This document shows, piece by piece, positions 15,940 to 23,718 of a stretch of DNA of 64,000 nucleotides. The notes under the pieces are model-generated. The model ran no database searches and was not told where the DNA came from. It worked only from the letters and a program-made list of their open reading frames with translations. A program made the position numbers and the translations under genes. Source of the DNA: Streptomyces avidinii (GTDB taxonomy: Bacteria > Actinomycetota > Actinomycetes > Streptomycetales > Streptomycetaceae); contig NZ_BMVL01000012.1 in the NCBI RefSeq assembly GCF_014650695.1, forward strand, positions 1 through 64,000. The letters are read 5' to 3'. Each line of letters begins with the position of its first letter. The first letter of the stretch is position 1.

Positions 15940-16559
15940 CGGGCTTCTCCCGTCGCGTGCAGCGGGTTCACGCCGGCGGCCAGGAGGCGCTCGACGTACT
16001 TCGCGAGGACGTCGACCTCCAGGTTGACGGGGTCGCCGCTCTGCTTGTGGCCGAGGGTGGTCAGCGCGAGGGTGGTGGGGATGAGGCTGATGGTGAACCA
16101 ATCGGCGGCGGCCTCGACCACGGTGAGGCTGACGCCGTCGACCGTGATGGAGCCCTTCTCGACCACGTAGCGGGAGAGGTTCGCGGGGAGGGCGACCTTG
16201 ACGATCTCCCAGTGCTCGGAGGGGGTCCGGGAGAGGATCTCGCCGGTGCCGTCCACGTGTCCCTGGACCAGGTGGCCGCCGAGCCGTCCGCCGAGGGCCA
16301 TCGGGCGCTCCAGGTTGACCCGGGAGCCCTTGGTGAGGGCGCCGAGGCTGGAGCGGTTCAGGGTCTCCTGCATGACGTCCGCGGTGAACTCGCCGTCCGC
16401 GGTCTCCACGACGGTCAGGCAGACGCCGTTGACCGCGATGGAGTCGCCGTGCTTGGCGCCCTCGGTGACGAGGGGGCCGCGGAGCCGGAAGCGGGAGGCT
16501 TCCTGGAGCTGCTCGACAGCGGTGACCTCACCCAGTTCTTCGACGATTCCGGTGAACAC
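15936..16559 (-). CDS. ribE: riboflavin synthase, alpha chain
   Basis: This enzyme dismutates two lumazine molecules to riboflavin and the pyrimidine precursor. The 207-residue sequence shows the two homologous lumazine-binding barrels: MFTGIVEELGEV with SIAVNGVCLTVV in the first, and GGHLVQGHVDGTG with SITVDGVSLTVV in the second. The start is GTG at 16559, directly after the ribD stop with no gap, and the 3' end overlaps ribM, so the block ribD-ribE-ribM-ribBA is tightly coupled. Confidence 0.97.
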   Translation of the reverse strand: MFTGIVEELGEVTAVEQLQEASRFRLRGPLVTEGAKHGDSIAVNGVCLTVVETADGEFTADVMQETLNRSSLGALTKGSRVNLERPMALGGRLGGHLVQGHVDGTGEILSRTPSEHWEIVKVALPANLSRYVVEKGSITVDGVSLTVVEAAADWFTISLIPTTLALTTLGHKQSGDPVNLEVDVLAKYVERLLAAGVNPLHATGEAR

Positions 16560-17681
16560 TCAGTGCTCCTTGGTGGCGGGGGTGACGGGGACGGGGACTG
16601 CGGTGATGCGGAGATCGGGGCCGATGCGGACGGCCTCGGTGATGTCGAGGCGCAACGCACCGGAGATGTTCTTGATTCCGGCGTCGGCGAGGGCCGCGGG
16701 GCCCGCTCCGAGCAGGGCCGGCGCGAGGTAGCCGGTGACGCGGTCGACGGCGCCACCCTCCAGGAAGGCGCCGGCCAGCGTTGGCCCACCCTCCAGCAGG
16801 ACGGAGCGCACACCGCGCAGGAACAGGCCGGCGAGGAGGTCCTGGACGCCGATGCGGCCGTCGTGAAGGGGCAGCCGGAGCAGTTCGACGCCGGTCAGGT
16901 GCCGGGTGTCGGCGTCCTCGCCGACGACGAGCAGGGTGGGCGCGGCGTCGTCGAGGATGCGGGCGGTGGGCAGGATCGCGGCGCGGGTGTCGAGGGCGAT
17001 CCGCAGGGGTTGCGCGGCGCCTTCGACACCGCGCACCGCGAGGTGCGGGTCGTCGGCGCGCAGGGTGCCGCCGCCCACGAGGACGGCGTCGCTCTCGGCC
17101 CGCAGTCGGTGGACGTCGGCGCGGGATTCGGCGGAGGTGATCCAGCGGCTGCTGCCGTCCGCGGCGGCGCTGCGGCCGTCGAGGGTGGCCGCGTACTTCC
17201 AGGTGACGTGCGGCCGGCCGAGGCGTACGGAGGTCAGCCAGGCGGCGTTGCCCGCCTCGGCCTCGTCCGCGAGGAGTCCGGACGCGGTCTCGATCCCGGC
17301 CGCGCGCAGGGTGGTGGCGCCGCCGCTGGCCTGCGGGTTCGGGTCGGAGACGGCGTAGATCACGCGGGCGATCCCGGCGTCGGCGAGGGCGCGGGCGCAG
17401 GGCCCCGTACGGCCGGTGTGGTTACAGGGTTCGAGGGTGACGTAGGCGGTGCCGCCGCGGGCCGCCGGGCCTGCCGTGCGCAGGGCGTGGACCTCGGCGT
17501 GCGGGCCGCCGGCCCGCTCGTGCCAGCCCTCGCCGACGATGGCGCCCGAGGCGTCGGTGATGACGCAGCCGACGACGGGGTTGGGACTGGTGGAGCCGAG
17601 TCCGCGGGCGGCGAGCTCGATGGCCCGTCGCATGGCACGGGTGTCCGCGTCGGGTGCTGCGTGCGCGGCGTGTGTCGCCAC
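16560..17681 (-). CDS. ribD: bifunctional riboflavin deaminase/reductase
   Basis: RibD deaminates and then reduces the pyrimidine ring intermediate after GTP cyclohydrolase II. The N-terminal deaminase has its zinc ligands in GGPHAEVHAL and LEPCNHTGRTGPC. The C-terminal reductase (about from residue 150) has an NADPH-binding region ending ...VRSVLLEGGPTLAGAFLEGG. The 373-residue product starts at GTG 17681, which has AGGAGG six bases upstream; a longer frame to 17960 would run into the riboswitch. It is the first gene after the FMN riboswitch. Confidence 0.96.
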   Translation of the reverse strand: MATHAAHAAPDADTRAMRRAIELAARGLGSTSPNPVVGCVITDASGAIVGEGWHERAGGPHAEVHALRTAGPAARGGTAYVTLEPCNHTGRTGPCARALADAGIARVIYAVSDPNPQASGGATTLRAAGIETASGLLADEAEAGNAAWLTSVRLGRPHVTWKYAATLDGRSAAADGSSRWITSAESRADVHRLRAESDAVLVGGGTLRADDPHLAVRGVEGAAQPLRIALDTRAAILPTARILDDAAPTLLVVGEDADTRHLTGVELLRLPLHDGRIGVQDLLAGLFLRGVRSVLLEGGPTLAGAFLEGGAVDRVTGYLAPALLGAGPAALADAGIKNISGALRLDITEAVRIGPDLRITAVPVPVTPATKEH

Positions 17682-17771
17682 CGGGTCCTCCTGCCTCATC
17701 GGGCACGGACTCCGGGGCCTGTCGGGATACGACAGATGAAGCGGTACAGCACACGGGAACGCCGAGGCCGG

Positions 17772-17817
17772 AAAAACGGTTCGACCCGGCATATCCGCAG
17801 GGATATGCCGACGAACC
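17772..17817 (-). terminator. intrinsic terminator of the FMN riboswitch
   Basis: On the minus strand a two-part stem forms: an inner CGGCATATCC/GGATATGCCG (17787-17796 with 17801-17810, GCAG loop) and an outer CGGTTCG/CGAACCG. It is followed at once by TTTTTCC (17772-17776 plus flank). It lies between the aptamer and ribD, exactly where an expression platform belongs. Confidence 0.85.
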
Positions 17818-17849
17818 GCCGACGGCGGCGTACCGGTGACTGGCCCGCC

Positions 17850-17976
17850 GCGCACTGCCTCCCATCCGGACTTTAACCGTCGGTCCAGGAATCTCACCTG
17901 GTCAACCGGCCGCTGGCTGCGGACGGGTCGCGGACTATAACCGCCGGTTCGGAATTGCACCGACCCCGGAGTGCGC
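17850..17976 (-). promoter_or_regulatory. FMN riboswitch (RFN element)
   Basis: Read on the minus strand, the conserved RFN segments appear in order: GGGGTCGGTGCAATTCCG, ACCGGCGGTTATAGTCCGCG, a variable stem, then GGTGAGATTCCTGGACCGAC, GGTTAAAGTCCGGATGGGAG. Binding of FMN should favour the downstream terminator stem and shut off ribD and the genes after it. Confidence 0.95.
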
Positions 17977-18093
17977 TGCTACTGGTACTCCAGCCAGTCT
18001 GCCACGCGCGATCGCCCACCATGCGGGCGATGTGGTGTGGCCTGGCTCACAGCGAGTCGCCACCCGTGCGGACTTTGTCAAGTGGGACGGGGT

Positions 18094-18127
18094 TGGTCCA
18101 GACCTATTGACGGGGTGGTCTAGTCCT
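18094..18127 (+). promoter_or_regulatory. DasR-type chitinase promoter repeats
   Basis: TGGTCCAGACCT (18094-18105) and TGGTCTAGTCCT (18116-18127) are two copies of the 12-base element found in Streptomyces chi promoters and resembling the DasR operator. TTGACG (18107-18112) lies between them as a probable -35 box, so a bound repressor would block polymerase. Chitinase expression is then likely to respond to N-acetylglucosamine and chitin. Confidence 0.75.
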
Positions 18128-18264
18128 CTTAACGTTCCCTTCATCTTCCCGGGAACAGCCCGTCAGATGTGCGCACGTCACGGGCCAACACGCTTGTGCA
18201 CCACCCCTGTTGCTTCATGTTGTGTCCACTTGTGTCCTGCATCCTCCCCTCCCCAGGAGGCACA

Positions 18265-20637
18265 ATGCTGTCCCCCACACGTACGAGAGCGATGCTCCTG
18301 GCATCCGGCGCCGCAATCGCCGGACTCCTGGTGGGCGGGCTCTCGGCGGGCGTCTCGCACGCGGCCGACAACGAGAGCTGTCGCCCCGACGGGCTCTACA
18401 GGACCGCCGGCGTCGACGTCCCGTACTGCTCGGTCTACGACTCCGAAGGCCGCGAGAAGATGGGCGCCGACCACCAGCGCCGCGTCATCGGCTACTTCAC
18501 CGGCTGGCGCACAGGCAAGGACGGCGCTCCCGCCTACCTCGCCAACAACATCCCGTGGTCCAAGGTCACCCACCTGAACTACGCCTTCGCCCACGTGGGC
18601 GCCGACAACAAGATCTCCGTCGGCTCGGACAGCGTGAACAACGCCGCCACCGGAATGACCTGGCCCGGCGTCGCGGGCGCCGAGATGGACCCGGCCCTCC
18701 CCTACAAGGGCCACTTCAACCAGCTGACGAAGTTCAAGAAGCAGTACCCGAACGTCAAGACGCTGATATCGGTCGGCGGCTGGGCGGAGACCGGCGGCTA
18801 CTTCGGCGACGACGGCAACCGGGTCGCCTCCGGCGGCTTCTACTCGATGGCCACGAACGCCGACGGCTCGGTCAACCAGGCCGGCATCGACACCTTCGCC
18901 GACTCCTCCGTCGAGTTCATCCGCACGTACGGGTTCAACGGCGTCGACATCGACTACGAGTACCCGACCACCATGAAGGACGCCGGCAACCCGCTGGACT
19001 GGCAGCTGGCCAACGCCCGCCGCGCCGGTCTGGTCCAGGGCTACGCGGCCCTGATGAAGTCGCTGCGCGAGAAGCTCGACCGCGCGGGCGCCGCCGACGG
19101 CAAGCACTACCTGCTCTCCGTCGCCGCCCCCTCCTCCGGATACCTGCTGCGCGGCATGGAGACCTTCCAGGTCCAGAAGTACCTGGACTACGTCAACATC
19201 ATGTCCTACGACCTGCACGGCGCCTGGAACGAGTACGTCGGGCCCAACGCCTCGCTCTTCGACGACGGCAAGGACGGCGAACTCGCCGCCGCCGGCGTCT
19301 ACTCCACCTCGCAGTACGGCGGCATCGGCTACCTCAACACCGACTGGGCCTACCACTACTTCCGCGGCTCGATGCCGGGCGGCCGCATCAACATAGGTCT
19401 GCCCTACTACACCCGCGGCTTCAAGAACGTGCAGGGCGGCACCGACGGCCTGTGGGGCAAGGCTCCCGCGACCACCTGCCCGGCCGGCGCGGGCCTGACC
19501 AAGTGCGGCGACGGCGCGGTCGGCATCGACAACCTGTGGCACGACAAGGACACCAACGGGGTCGAGTCCCCGGCGGGCTCCAACCCGATGTGGCACGCCA
19601 AGAACCTGGAGAAGGGCGTCGTCGGCGACTACGTCACCACGTACGGCTTCCCGGGGAACACCGCGCTGACCGGCACCTACGTCCGCAAGTACGACTCCAC
19701 CCTGGTGGCGCCGTGGCTGTGGAACGCGCAGAAGAAGGTCTTCCTCTCGACGGAGGACGAGCAGTCGGTGGCCGCCAAGGCCGACTACGTGGTCGACAGG
19801 GGCATCGGCGGCACGATGGTCTGGGAGCTCGCGGGCGACTACGCGTACAACGCCGCCAAGGGCCAGTACGAGATGGGCGACACGCTCACCGACACGATGT
19901 ACCAGAAGTTCAAGTCGGCCTCCCCCTACGGGGCGAAGAAGGCGGGCGCCACCGCCCTGCCGACCCAGGCCGTTGACATCAGGACGGAGTTCACCGAGTT
20001 CAAGCTGGGCGACTCCAACTACCCGCTCACCCCGAAGCTGAAGATCACCAACAACACGAACGCCACGCTGCCCGGCGGCACCGAGTTCCGGTTCGACTAC
20101 GGCACCTCGGCCCCGAACAACGCCTCCGACCAGTCCGGCTTCGGCACCACGGTGATCAGCAGCGGCCACACCGGCAACAACGTCGGCGGCCTGAAGGGCG
20201 ACTTCCAGCGGGTCTCCCTGAAGCTCCCGGCCTGGCAGACCCTGGCCCCGGGCGCCTCCGTCGACCTGGCGTTCAACTACTACCTGCCGGTGTCCACCCC
20301 GTCGAACTGGACGGTGAACATCTCCGGCACCACCTACGCCCTCGCCGGGGACCTGGCGCGCGGCACGACGCTGGTGCAGCCCGGCTCCACCCAGCCGCCC
20401 ACCACTCCCCCGACGACTCCTCCGACCACCCCGCCGACCACTCCCCCCACGACCCCGCCGACCACGCCTCCGGGCGGGACCTGCACCAACCCGGCGTACG
20501 TGGCGGGCACGGTCTACAACAGCGGCAACCTCGTCTCCCACAAGGGCCGCAACTGGAAGGCCCAGTGGTGGACGCAGAACGAGGAGCCCGGCACCACGGG
20601 TGAATGGGGTGTCTGGAAGGACCAGGGCGCCTGCTGA
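18265..20637 (+). CDS. secreted GH18 chitinase with carbohydrate-binding module
   Basis: The enzyme hydrolyses chitin outside the cell. Order of parts: signal peptide (about 1-31, ending VSHAADN); GH18 catalytic barrel (about 65-540) with catalytic motif NGVDIDYEYP, in which the first Asp of DxxDxDxE is Asn but the catalytic Asp and Glu are kept; a chitinase-C-type beta domain (about 565-700); a PTTPPTTP linker; and a C-terminal CBM5/12 domain with WKAQWWTQNEEPG. ATG 18265 has AGGAGG 5 bases upstream. The gene stands alone between strong signals: a DasR-type promoter and a terminator at 20662. Length is 790 aa. Confidence 0.95.
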   Translation: MLSPTRTRAMLLASGAAIAGLLVGGLSAGVSHAADNESCRPDGLYRTAGVDVPYCSVYDSEGREKMGADHQRRVIGYFTGWRTGKDGAPAYLANNIPWSKVTHLNYAFAHVGADNKISVGSDSVNNAATGMTWPGVAGAEMDPALPYKGHFNQLTKFKKQYPNVKTLISVGGWAETGGYFGDDGNRVASGGFYSMATNADGSVNQAGIDTFADSSVEFIRTYGFNGVDIDYEYPTTMKDAGNPLDWQLANARRAGLVQGYAALMKSLREKLDRAGAADGKHYLLSVAAPSSGYLLRGMETFQVQKYLDYVNIMSYDLHGAWNEYVGPNASLFDDGKDGELAAAGVYSTSQYGGIGYLNTDWAYHYFRGSMPGGRINIGLPYYTRGFKNVQGGTDGLWGKAPATTCPAGAGLTKCGDGAVGIDNLWHDKDTNGVESPAGSNPMWHAKNLEKGVVGDYVTTYGFPGNTALTGTYVRKYDSTLVAPWLWNAQKKVFLSTEDEQSVAAKADYVVDRGIGGTMVWELAGDYAYNAAKGQYEMGDTLTDTMYQKFKSASPYGAKKAGATALPTQAVDIRTEFTEFKLGDSNYPLTPKLKITNNTNATLPGGTEFRFDYGTSAPNNASDQSGFGTTVISSGHTGNNVGGLKGDFQRVSLKLPAWQTLAPGASVDLAFNYYLPVSTPSNWTVNISGTTYALAGDLARGTTLVQPGSTQPPTTPPTTPPTTPPTTPPTTPPTTPPGGTCTNPAYVAGTVYNSGNLVSHKGRNWKAQWWTQNEEPGTTGEWGVWKDQGAC

Positions 20638-20661
20638 CCTTCATGATGCATGAGTGAACGT

Positions 20662-20695
20662 GAGGACCCGGTGGCCCGGCGGCCACCGGGTCCTC
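20662..20695 (+). terminator. terminator after the chitinase gene
   Basis: GAGGACCCGGTGGCC pairs perfectly with GGCCACCGGGTCCTC over 15 bases around a 4-base loop, 25 bases after the chitinase stop. Confidence 0.85.
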
Positions 20696-20732
20696 GCACG
20701 TTCCGCCGGACCCGGCCTCGTACGCTGCTCGG

Positions 20733-21632
20733 GTGATCACACACGTCACCGCGTCCGACGCGGACTTCGAGGAAAACCGTCCCCGGATGTTCGGCATCGC
20801 CTACCGCATGCTCGGCTCCGCCACGGAGGCCGAGGACGCCGTGCAGGACGCGTACCTGCGCTGGGCGTCCGCGGACCGCGAGGCCGTCGAGCACCCGGGC
20901 GCCTGGCTCGCCAAGGTCGTCACGAACCTGTGCCTCAACACCCTCACCTCGGCGCGGGTCCGGCGCGAGGAGTACGTCGGCCCCTGGCTGCCGGAGCCCG
21001 TCCGCACCGACGACGGCACCCTCGGCCCGCTGGACTCCGCGGAGCAGCGGGACAGCGTGTCCCTGGCCCTGCTGGTGCTGCTGGAGCAGCTCACCCCGGT
21101 CGAGCGGGCCGTCTACGTGCTGCGCGAGGCCTTCGCCTACAGCCACCGGGAGATCGCCGCGGTCCTGGACCTCACCGAGGCCAACTGCCGGCAGCTCTAC
21201 CGGCGGGCCGCGGGCCGGGTGGCCACGGACCGGGCTGCCACTGCGGAGGCCCGCTTCACGCCGGACCCCGAACGGTGGCAGAGCCTCGTGGAGACCTTCA
21301 TGACGGCGGCGCGCGGCGGGGACCTGGCCCGGCTGGAGGGGCTGCTCACGGCCGACGTCCGGTTCGTCTCGGACGGCGGAGGCGTGGTCAGTGCGGCGCT
21401 GCGGCCGATCCTGGGCCGGCAGAAGGTGGCCCGGTTCGCGGTCGGGGTGCTCAAGAAGTACGCCGGGGACCTGCCGGTCAGCGTCGCGGAGATCAACGGA
21501 TCGCCGGCGCTGCTCTTCGGCGAGAGTGCCGTTCTTCTGGTGGAATTCGAGAACGGGCTGGTCAGCGGTCTCAGCACGGTGCTCAACCCGGAGAAGCTGG
21601 AATTCCTCCGGCGGCAGCTGTCACGTTCCTGA
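20733..21632 (+). CDS. ECF sigma factor, ECF41 group
   Basis: The 299-residue protein has sigma region 2 (about 10-75: MFGIAYRMLGSATEAEDAVQDAYLRW), region 4 (about 110-165) and a C-terminal SnoaL-like extension. Three short signatures of ECF41 factors are visible: WLPEP (85-89), DGGG (214-217) and NPEKL (285-289, usually NPDKL). In ECF41 the C-terminal domain itself modulates activity instead of a separate anti-sigma factor. The group is normally encoded beside a carboxymuconolactone decarboxylase, oxidoreductase or epimerase, and an NAD(P)-binding epimerase-like gene follows here. TACGCT (20721-20726) lies 6 bases before the GTG start, suggesting a leaderless mRNA. Confidence 0.92.
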   Translation: MITHVTASDADFEENRPRMFGIAYRMLGSATEAEDAVQDAYLRWASADREAVEHPGAWLAKVVTNLCLNTLTSARVRREEYVGPWLPEPVRTDDGTLGPLDSAEQRDSVSLALLVLLEQLTPVERAVYVLREAFAYSHREIAAVLDLTEANCRQLYRRAAGRVATDRAATAEARFTPDPERWQSLVETFMTAARGGDLARLEGLLTADVRFVSDGGGVVSAALRPILGRQKVARFAVGVLKKYAGDLPVSVAEINGSPALLFGESAVLLVEFENGLVSGLSTVLNPEKLEFLRRQLSRS

Positions 21633-21684
21633 GGGCTGTCCGGTCTCCGCCGGTGAAGGCACCGCATCGGCGAAAGGCGAACGC

Positions 21685-22455
21685 ATGAGCACCATCCTCG
21701 TCACCGGAGGCACCGGCACCCTGGGCGCACCGGTCGTCGCACGGCTCCGGGACGCGGACCACGAGGTCCGCGTCCTGAGCCGGCGCTCCCCCGAATACCC
21801 GGTCGACCTGATGGACGGCAGCGGGCTGGACGCGGCGACGGCCGGAGCGGAGGTGATCGTCCACTGCGCGAGCAACACGCGTGGCGGGGGCAGGAACGAC
21901 GAGGTCGCCACCCGGCACCTCATCGACGCGGCCCGGCGGGCGGGAAGCGTCACCAACATCGTCTACATCTCGATCGTCGGGGTGGACGTGGTGCCGTTCG
22001 GCTACTACCGGACGAAGCTGAAGGTGGAGCAGCTGCTGGAGCGCTCCGGGCTCGGTGTGACCATCCTGCGCACGACGCAGTTCCACGACCTGGTGGCGCA
22101 GGTGGTGGACATGGCGGCGAAGCTGCCGCTCGTGCCGGTGCCGGTGCCCGGCGGGGTGCGGGTGCAGCCGATCGCCGTCGGGGAGGTGGCGGACCGCCTG
22201 GCCCAGCTGGCGGTCCCGACCCCGGCGGGCCGGGTCACGGACATGGGAGGCCCGGAGATCCGCACCCTGCCGGAGCTGGCCCGCACCTACCTGGCGGCGA
22301 CGGGTCGTCGCCGCCGGGTGCTCCCGATCCCCCTGGCGGGCAAGGCCTACGCCGCCTTCAGGCGGGGCGGCAACCTGGCCCCGTCGCACGCGGTGGGCCG
22401 GGGCACCTTCGCGCAGTTCGCGGCAGCGGCGGGGGCTGCGGCGGGGCGGGACTGA
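21685..22455 (+). CDS. NAD(P)-binding SDR/NmrA-like protein, ECF41 partner
   Basis: The 256-residue product opens with the dinucleotide-binding motif ILVTGGTGTLGAPVV and continues as an atypical short-chain dehydrogenase (NmrA-like), with IVYISIVGVDVVPFGYYRTK supplying the Tyr-x-x-x-Lys-like pair. Such proteins are reductases, epimerases or redox sensors. It starts 52 bases after the sigma factor gene in the same direction and is the kind of gene that ECF41 sigma factors usually control. The substrate is unknown. Confidence 0.85.
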   Translation: MSTILVTGGTGTLGAPVVARLRDADHEVRVLSRRSPEYPVDLMDGSGLDAATAGAEVIVHCASNTRGGGRNDEVATRHLIDAARRAGSVTNIVYISIVGVDVVPFGYYRTKLKVEQLLERSGLGVTILRTTQFHDLVAQVVDMAAKLPLVPVPVPGGVRVQPIAVGEVADRLAQLAVPTPAGRVTDMGGPEIRTLPELARTYLAATGRRRRVLPIPLAGKAYAAFRRGGNLAPSHAVGRGTFAQFAAAAGAAAGRD

Positions 22456-22462
22456 CGGGTGC

Positions 22463-22490
22463 GGGGTGGCTCCGGGGCCGGGGCCACCCC
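22463..22490. terminator. hairpin between convergent genes
   Basis: GGGGTGGC and GCCACCCC pair over 8 bases around a 12-base loop, in the 50-base gap between the NmrA-like gene and the convergent ROK gene. Confidence 0.55.
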
Positions 22491-22505
22491 GTACCGGGCG
22501 ATCCC

Positions 22506-23663
22506 CTATCCGCCGAACAGCACGGCCTGCGCGGCCTCCCGCGCCGCCAGTTCGGCTCCCGCCAGGACCGCCGGGTCGCCCAGCGTCGTCGCGCGGACCT
22601 CCGTCGGCACCGGGGTCAGTTTCGCCAGGCGGTGGGCAACCCTCGCGGCCAGGGCGGGGCCGCCCGCCCGGCCCAGTTCGCCCGCCAGGACCACGCAGCC
22701 CGGGTCCAGGATCGCCGCGGCCGCCGCCGCGCCCAGTGCGAGGCGTTCGGCCAGGGCTTCGAGGAACGCCTCCCCCGCCGCCCCGGCCACGGCCTCCTCC
22801 ACGGTCCCTGCGAATCCGTGCGTGCGCGCCAGCGCGGTCACCGCTTCGCGGCCCACCAGGGCGTGGAACCCGCCCCCGCAGTCCGCGGCGGAGGGCAGGC
22901 CGCCGGTGCCGGGCACCGGGAGGAAGCCGATCTCGCCCGCCCCGCCGGAGGCGCCCCGGCGCAGCCGGCCGTCCAGGACCACGGCCGCGCCGACGCCCGC
23001 GCCGAGCCACAGCAGGACGAAGGAGTCCAGGTCGTGGGCGACGCCCAGGCGCTGCTCGGCGAGGGCGGCCAGGTTGGTCTCGTTCTCGACGACGACCACG
23101 GCGGGCAGGCTCCGCTGCAGGGCGGTGACCAGGTCCCGGTGCCAGGCCGGCAGGCCGGTGGTGTCGCGGAGTTCGCCGGTGGCCGGGGCGACCAGGCCCG
23201 GGGCGCCGACGACCACGGTGTGCAGTTCGGCGGCCCCGGCCTCGCGCGCGGTGCGCAGCAGGGCCGCCACCGCGTCCTCGGGGGCGCCGACGGGCAGGGC
23301 GGCCTGGGCGAGCGGGCGGCCGAGGAGGTCGGTGACGACGGCGGTGACGCGGTCGGTGCGCACGTCGAGGGCGGCGAGGTGGGCGCGGTCGGCGACGATC
23401 CCGTACAGCTTGGCGTTGGGGCCGCGGCGCTGTTCGCCGGATTCGCCGGCGACCTCGATGAGTCCGGCTTCGGTGAGCCGGTCGACCAGGTCGGCGACGG
23501 AGGGGCGGGAGAGGCCGGTCATGGTCTTGAGCTGGGTGGCCGTCAGTGGCCCGGACTCCTGGAGGAGTTGCAGGGCGAGGCGGTCGTTGATGGCCCGGGC
23601 CGTGCTGGGCGAGGCGGGGGCCGGTACCTGGGTGCTGGCGGGGGCAGGAATCACGGCGCCCAT
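22506..23663 (-). CDS. ROK-family transcriptional regulator
   Basis: Residues about 20-80 form a winged helix-turn-helix (LTATQLKTMTGLSRPSVADL). The rest is a ROK sugar-kinase-like domain containing VVVENETNLAALAEQRLG, LWLGAGVGAAVVLDGRLRRG and GGAGEIGFLPVPG. The usual ROK zinc cysteine cluster is reduced: only one Cys is obvious in this part (AADCGGG). Family members sense sugars or their phosphates. The gene is divergent from an MFS transporter, with a palindrome between them, so repression of both from a shared operator is likely. Length is 385 aa. Confidence 0.9.
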   Translation of the reverse strand: MGAVIPAPASTQVPAPASPSTARAINDRLALQLLQESGPLTATQLKTMTGLSRPSVADLVDRLTEAGLIEVAGESGEQRRGPNAKLYGIVADRAHLAALDVRTDRVTAVVTDLLGRPLAQAALPVGAPEDAVAALLRTAREAGAAELHTVVVGAPGLVAPATGELRDTTGLPAWHRDLVTALQRSLPAVVVVENETNLAALAEQRLGVAHDLDSFVLLWLGAGVGAAVVLDGRLRRGASGGAGEIGFLPVPGTGGLPSAADCGGGFHALVGREAVTALARTHGFAGTVEEAVAGAAGEAFLEALAERLALGAAAAAAILDPGCVVLAGELGRAGGPALAARVAHRLAKLTPVPTEVRATTLGDPAVLAGAELAAREAAQAVLFGG

Positions 23664-23685
23664 CCTAGGGAGTCGGGCCCATTAT

Positions 23686-23708
23686 CTATCAGGCAGGGTC
23701 CCTGATAG
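23686..23708. promoter_or_regulatory. palindromic operator between ROK and MFS genes
   Basis: CTATCAGG-N7-CCTGATAG is a perfect 8-base inverted repeat in the 55-base gap between the two divergent starts. The flanks are AT-rich on both sides. Its place suggests a binding site for the ROK protein. Confidence 0.65.
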
Positions 23709-23718
23709 TTTAATCCTC

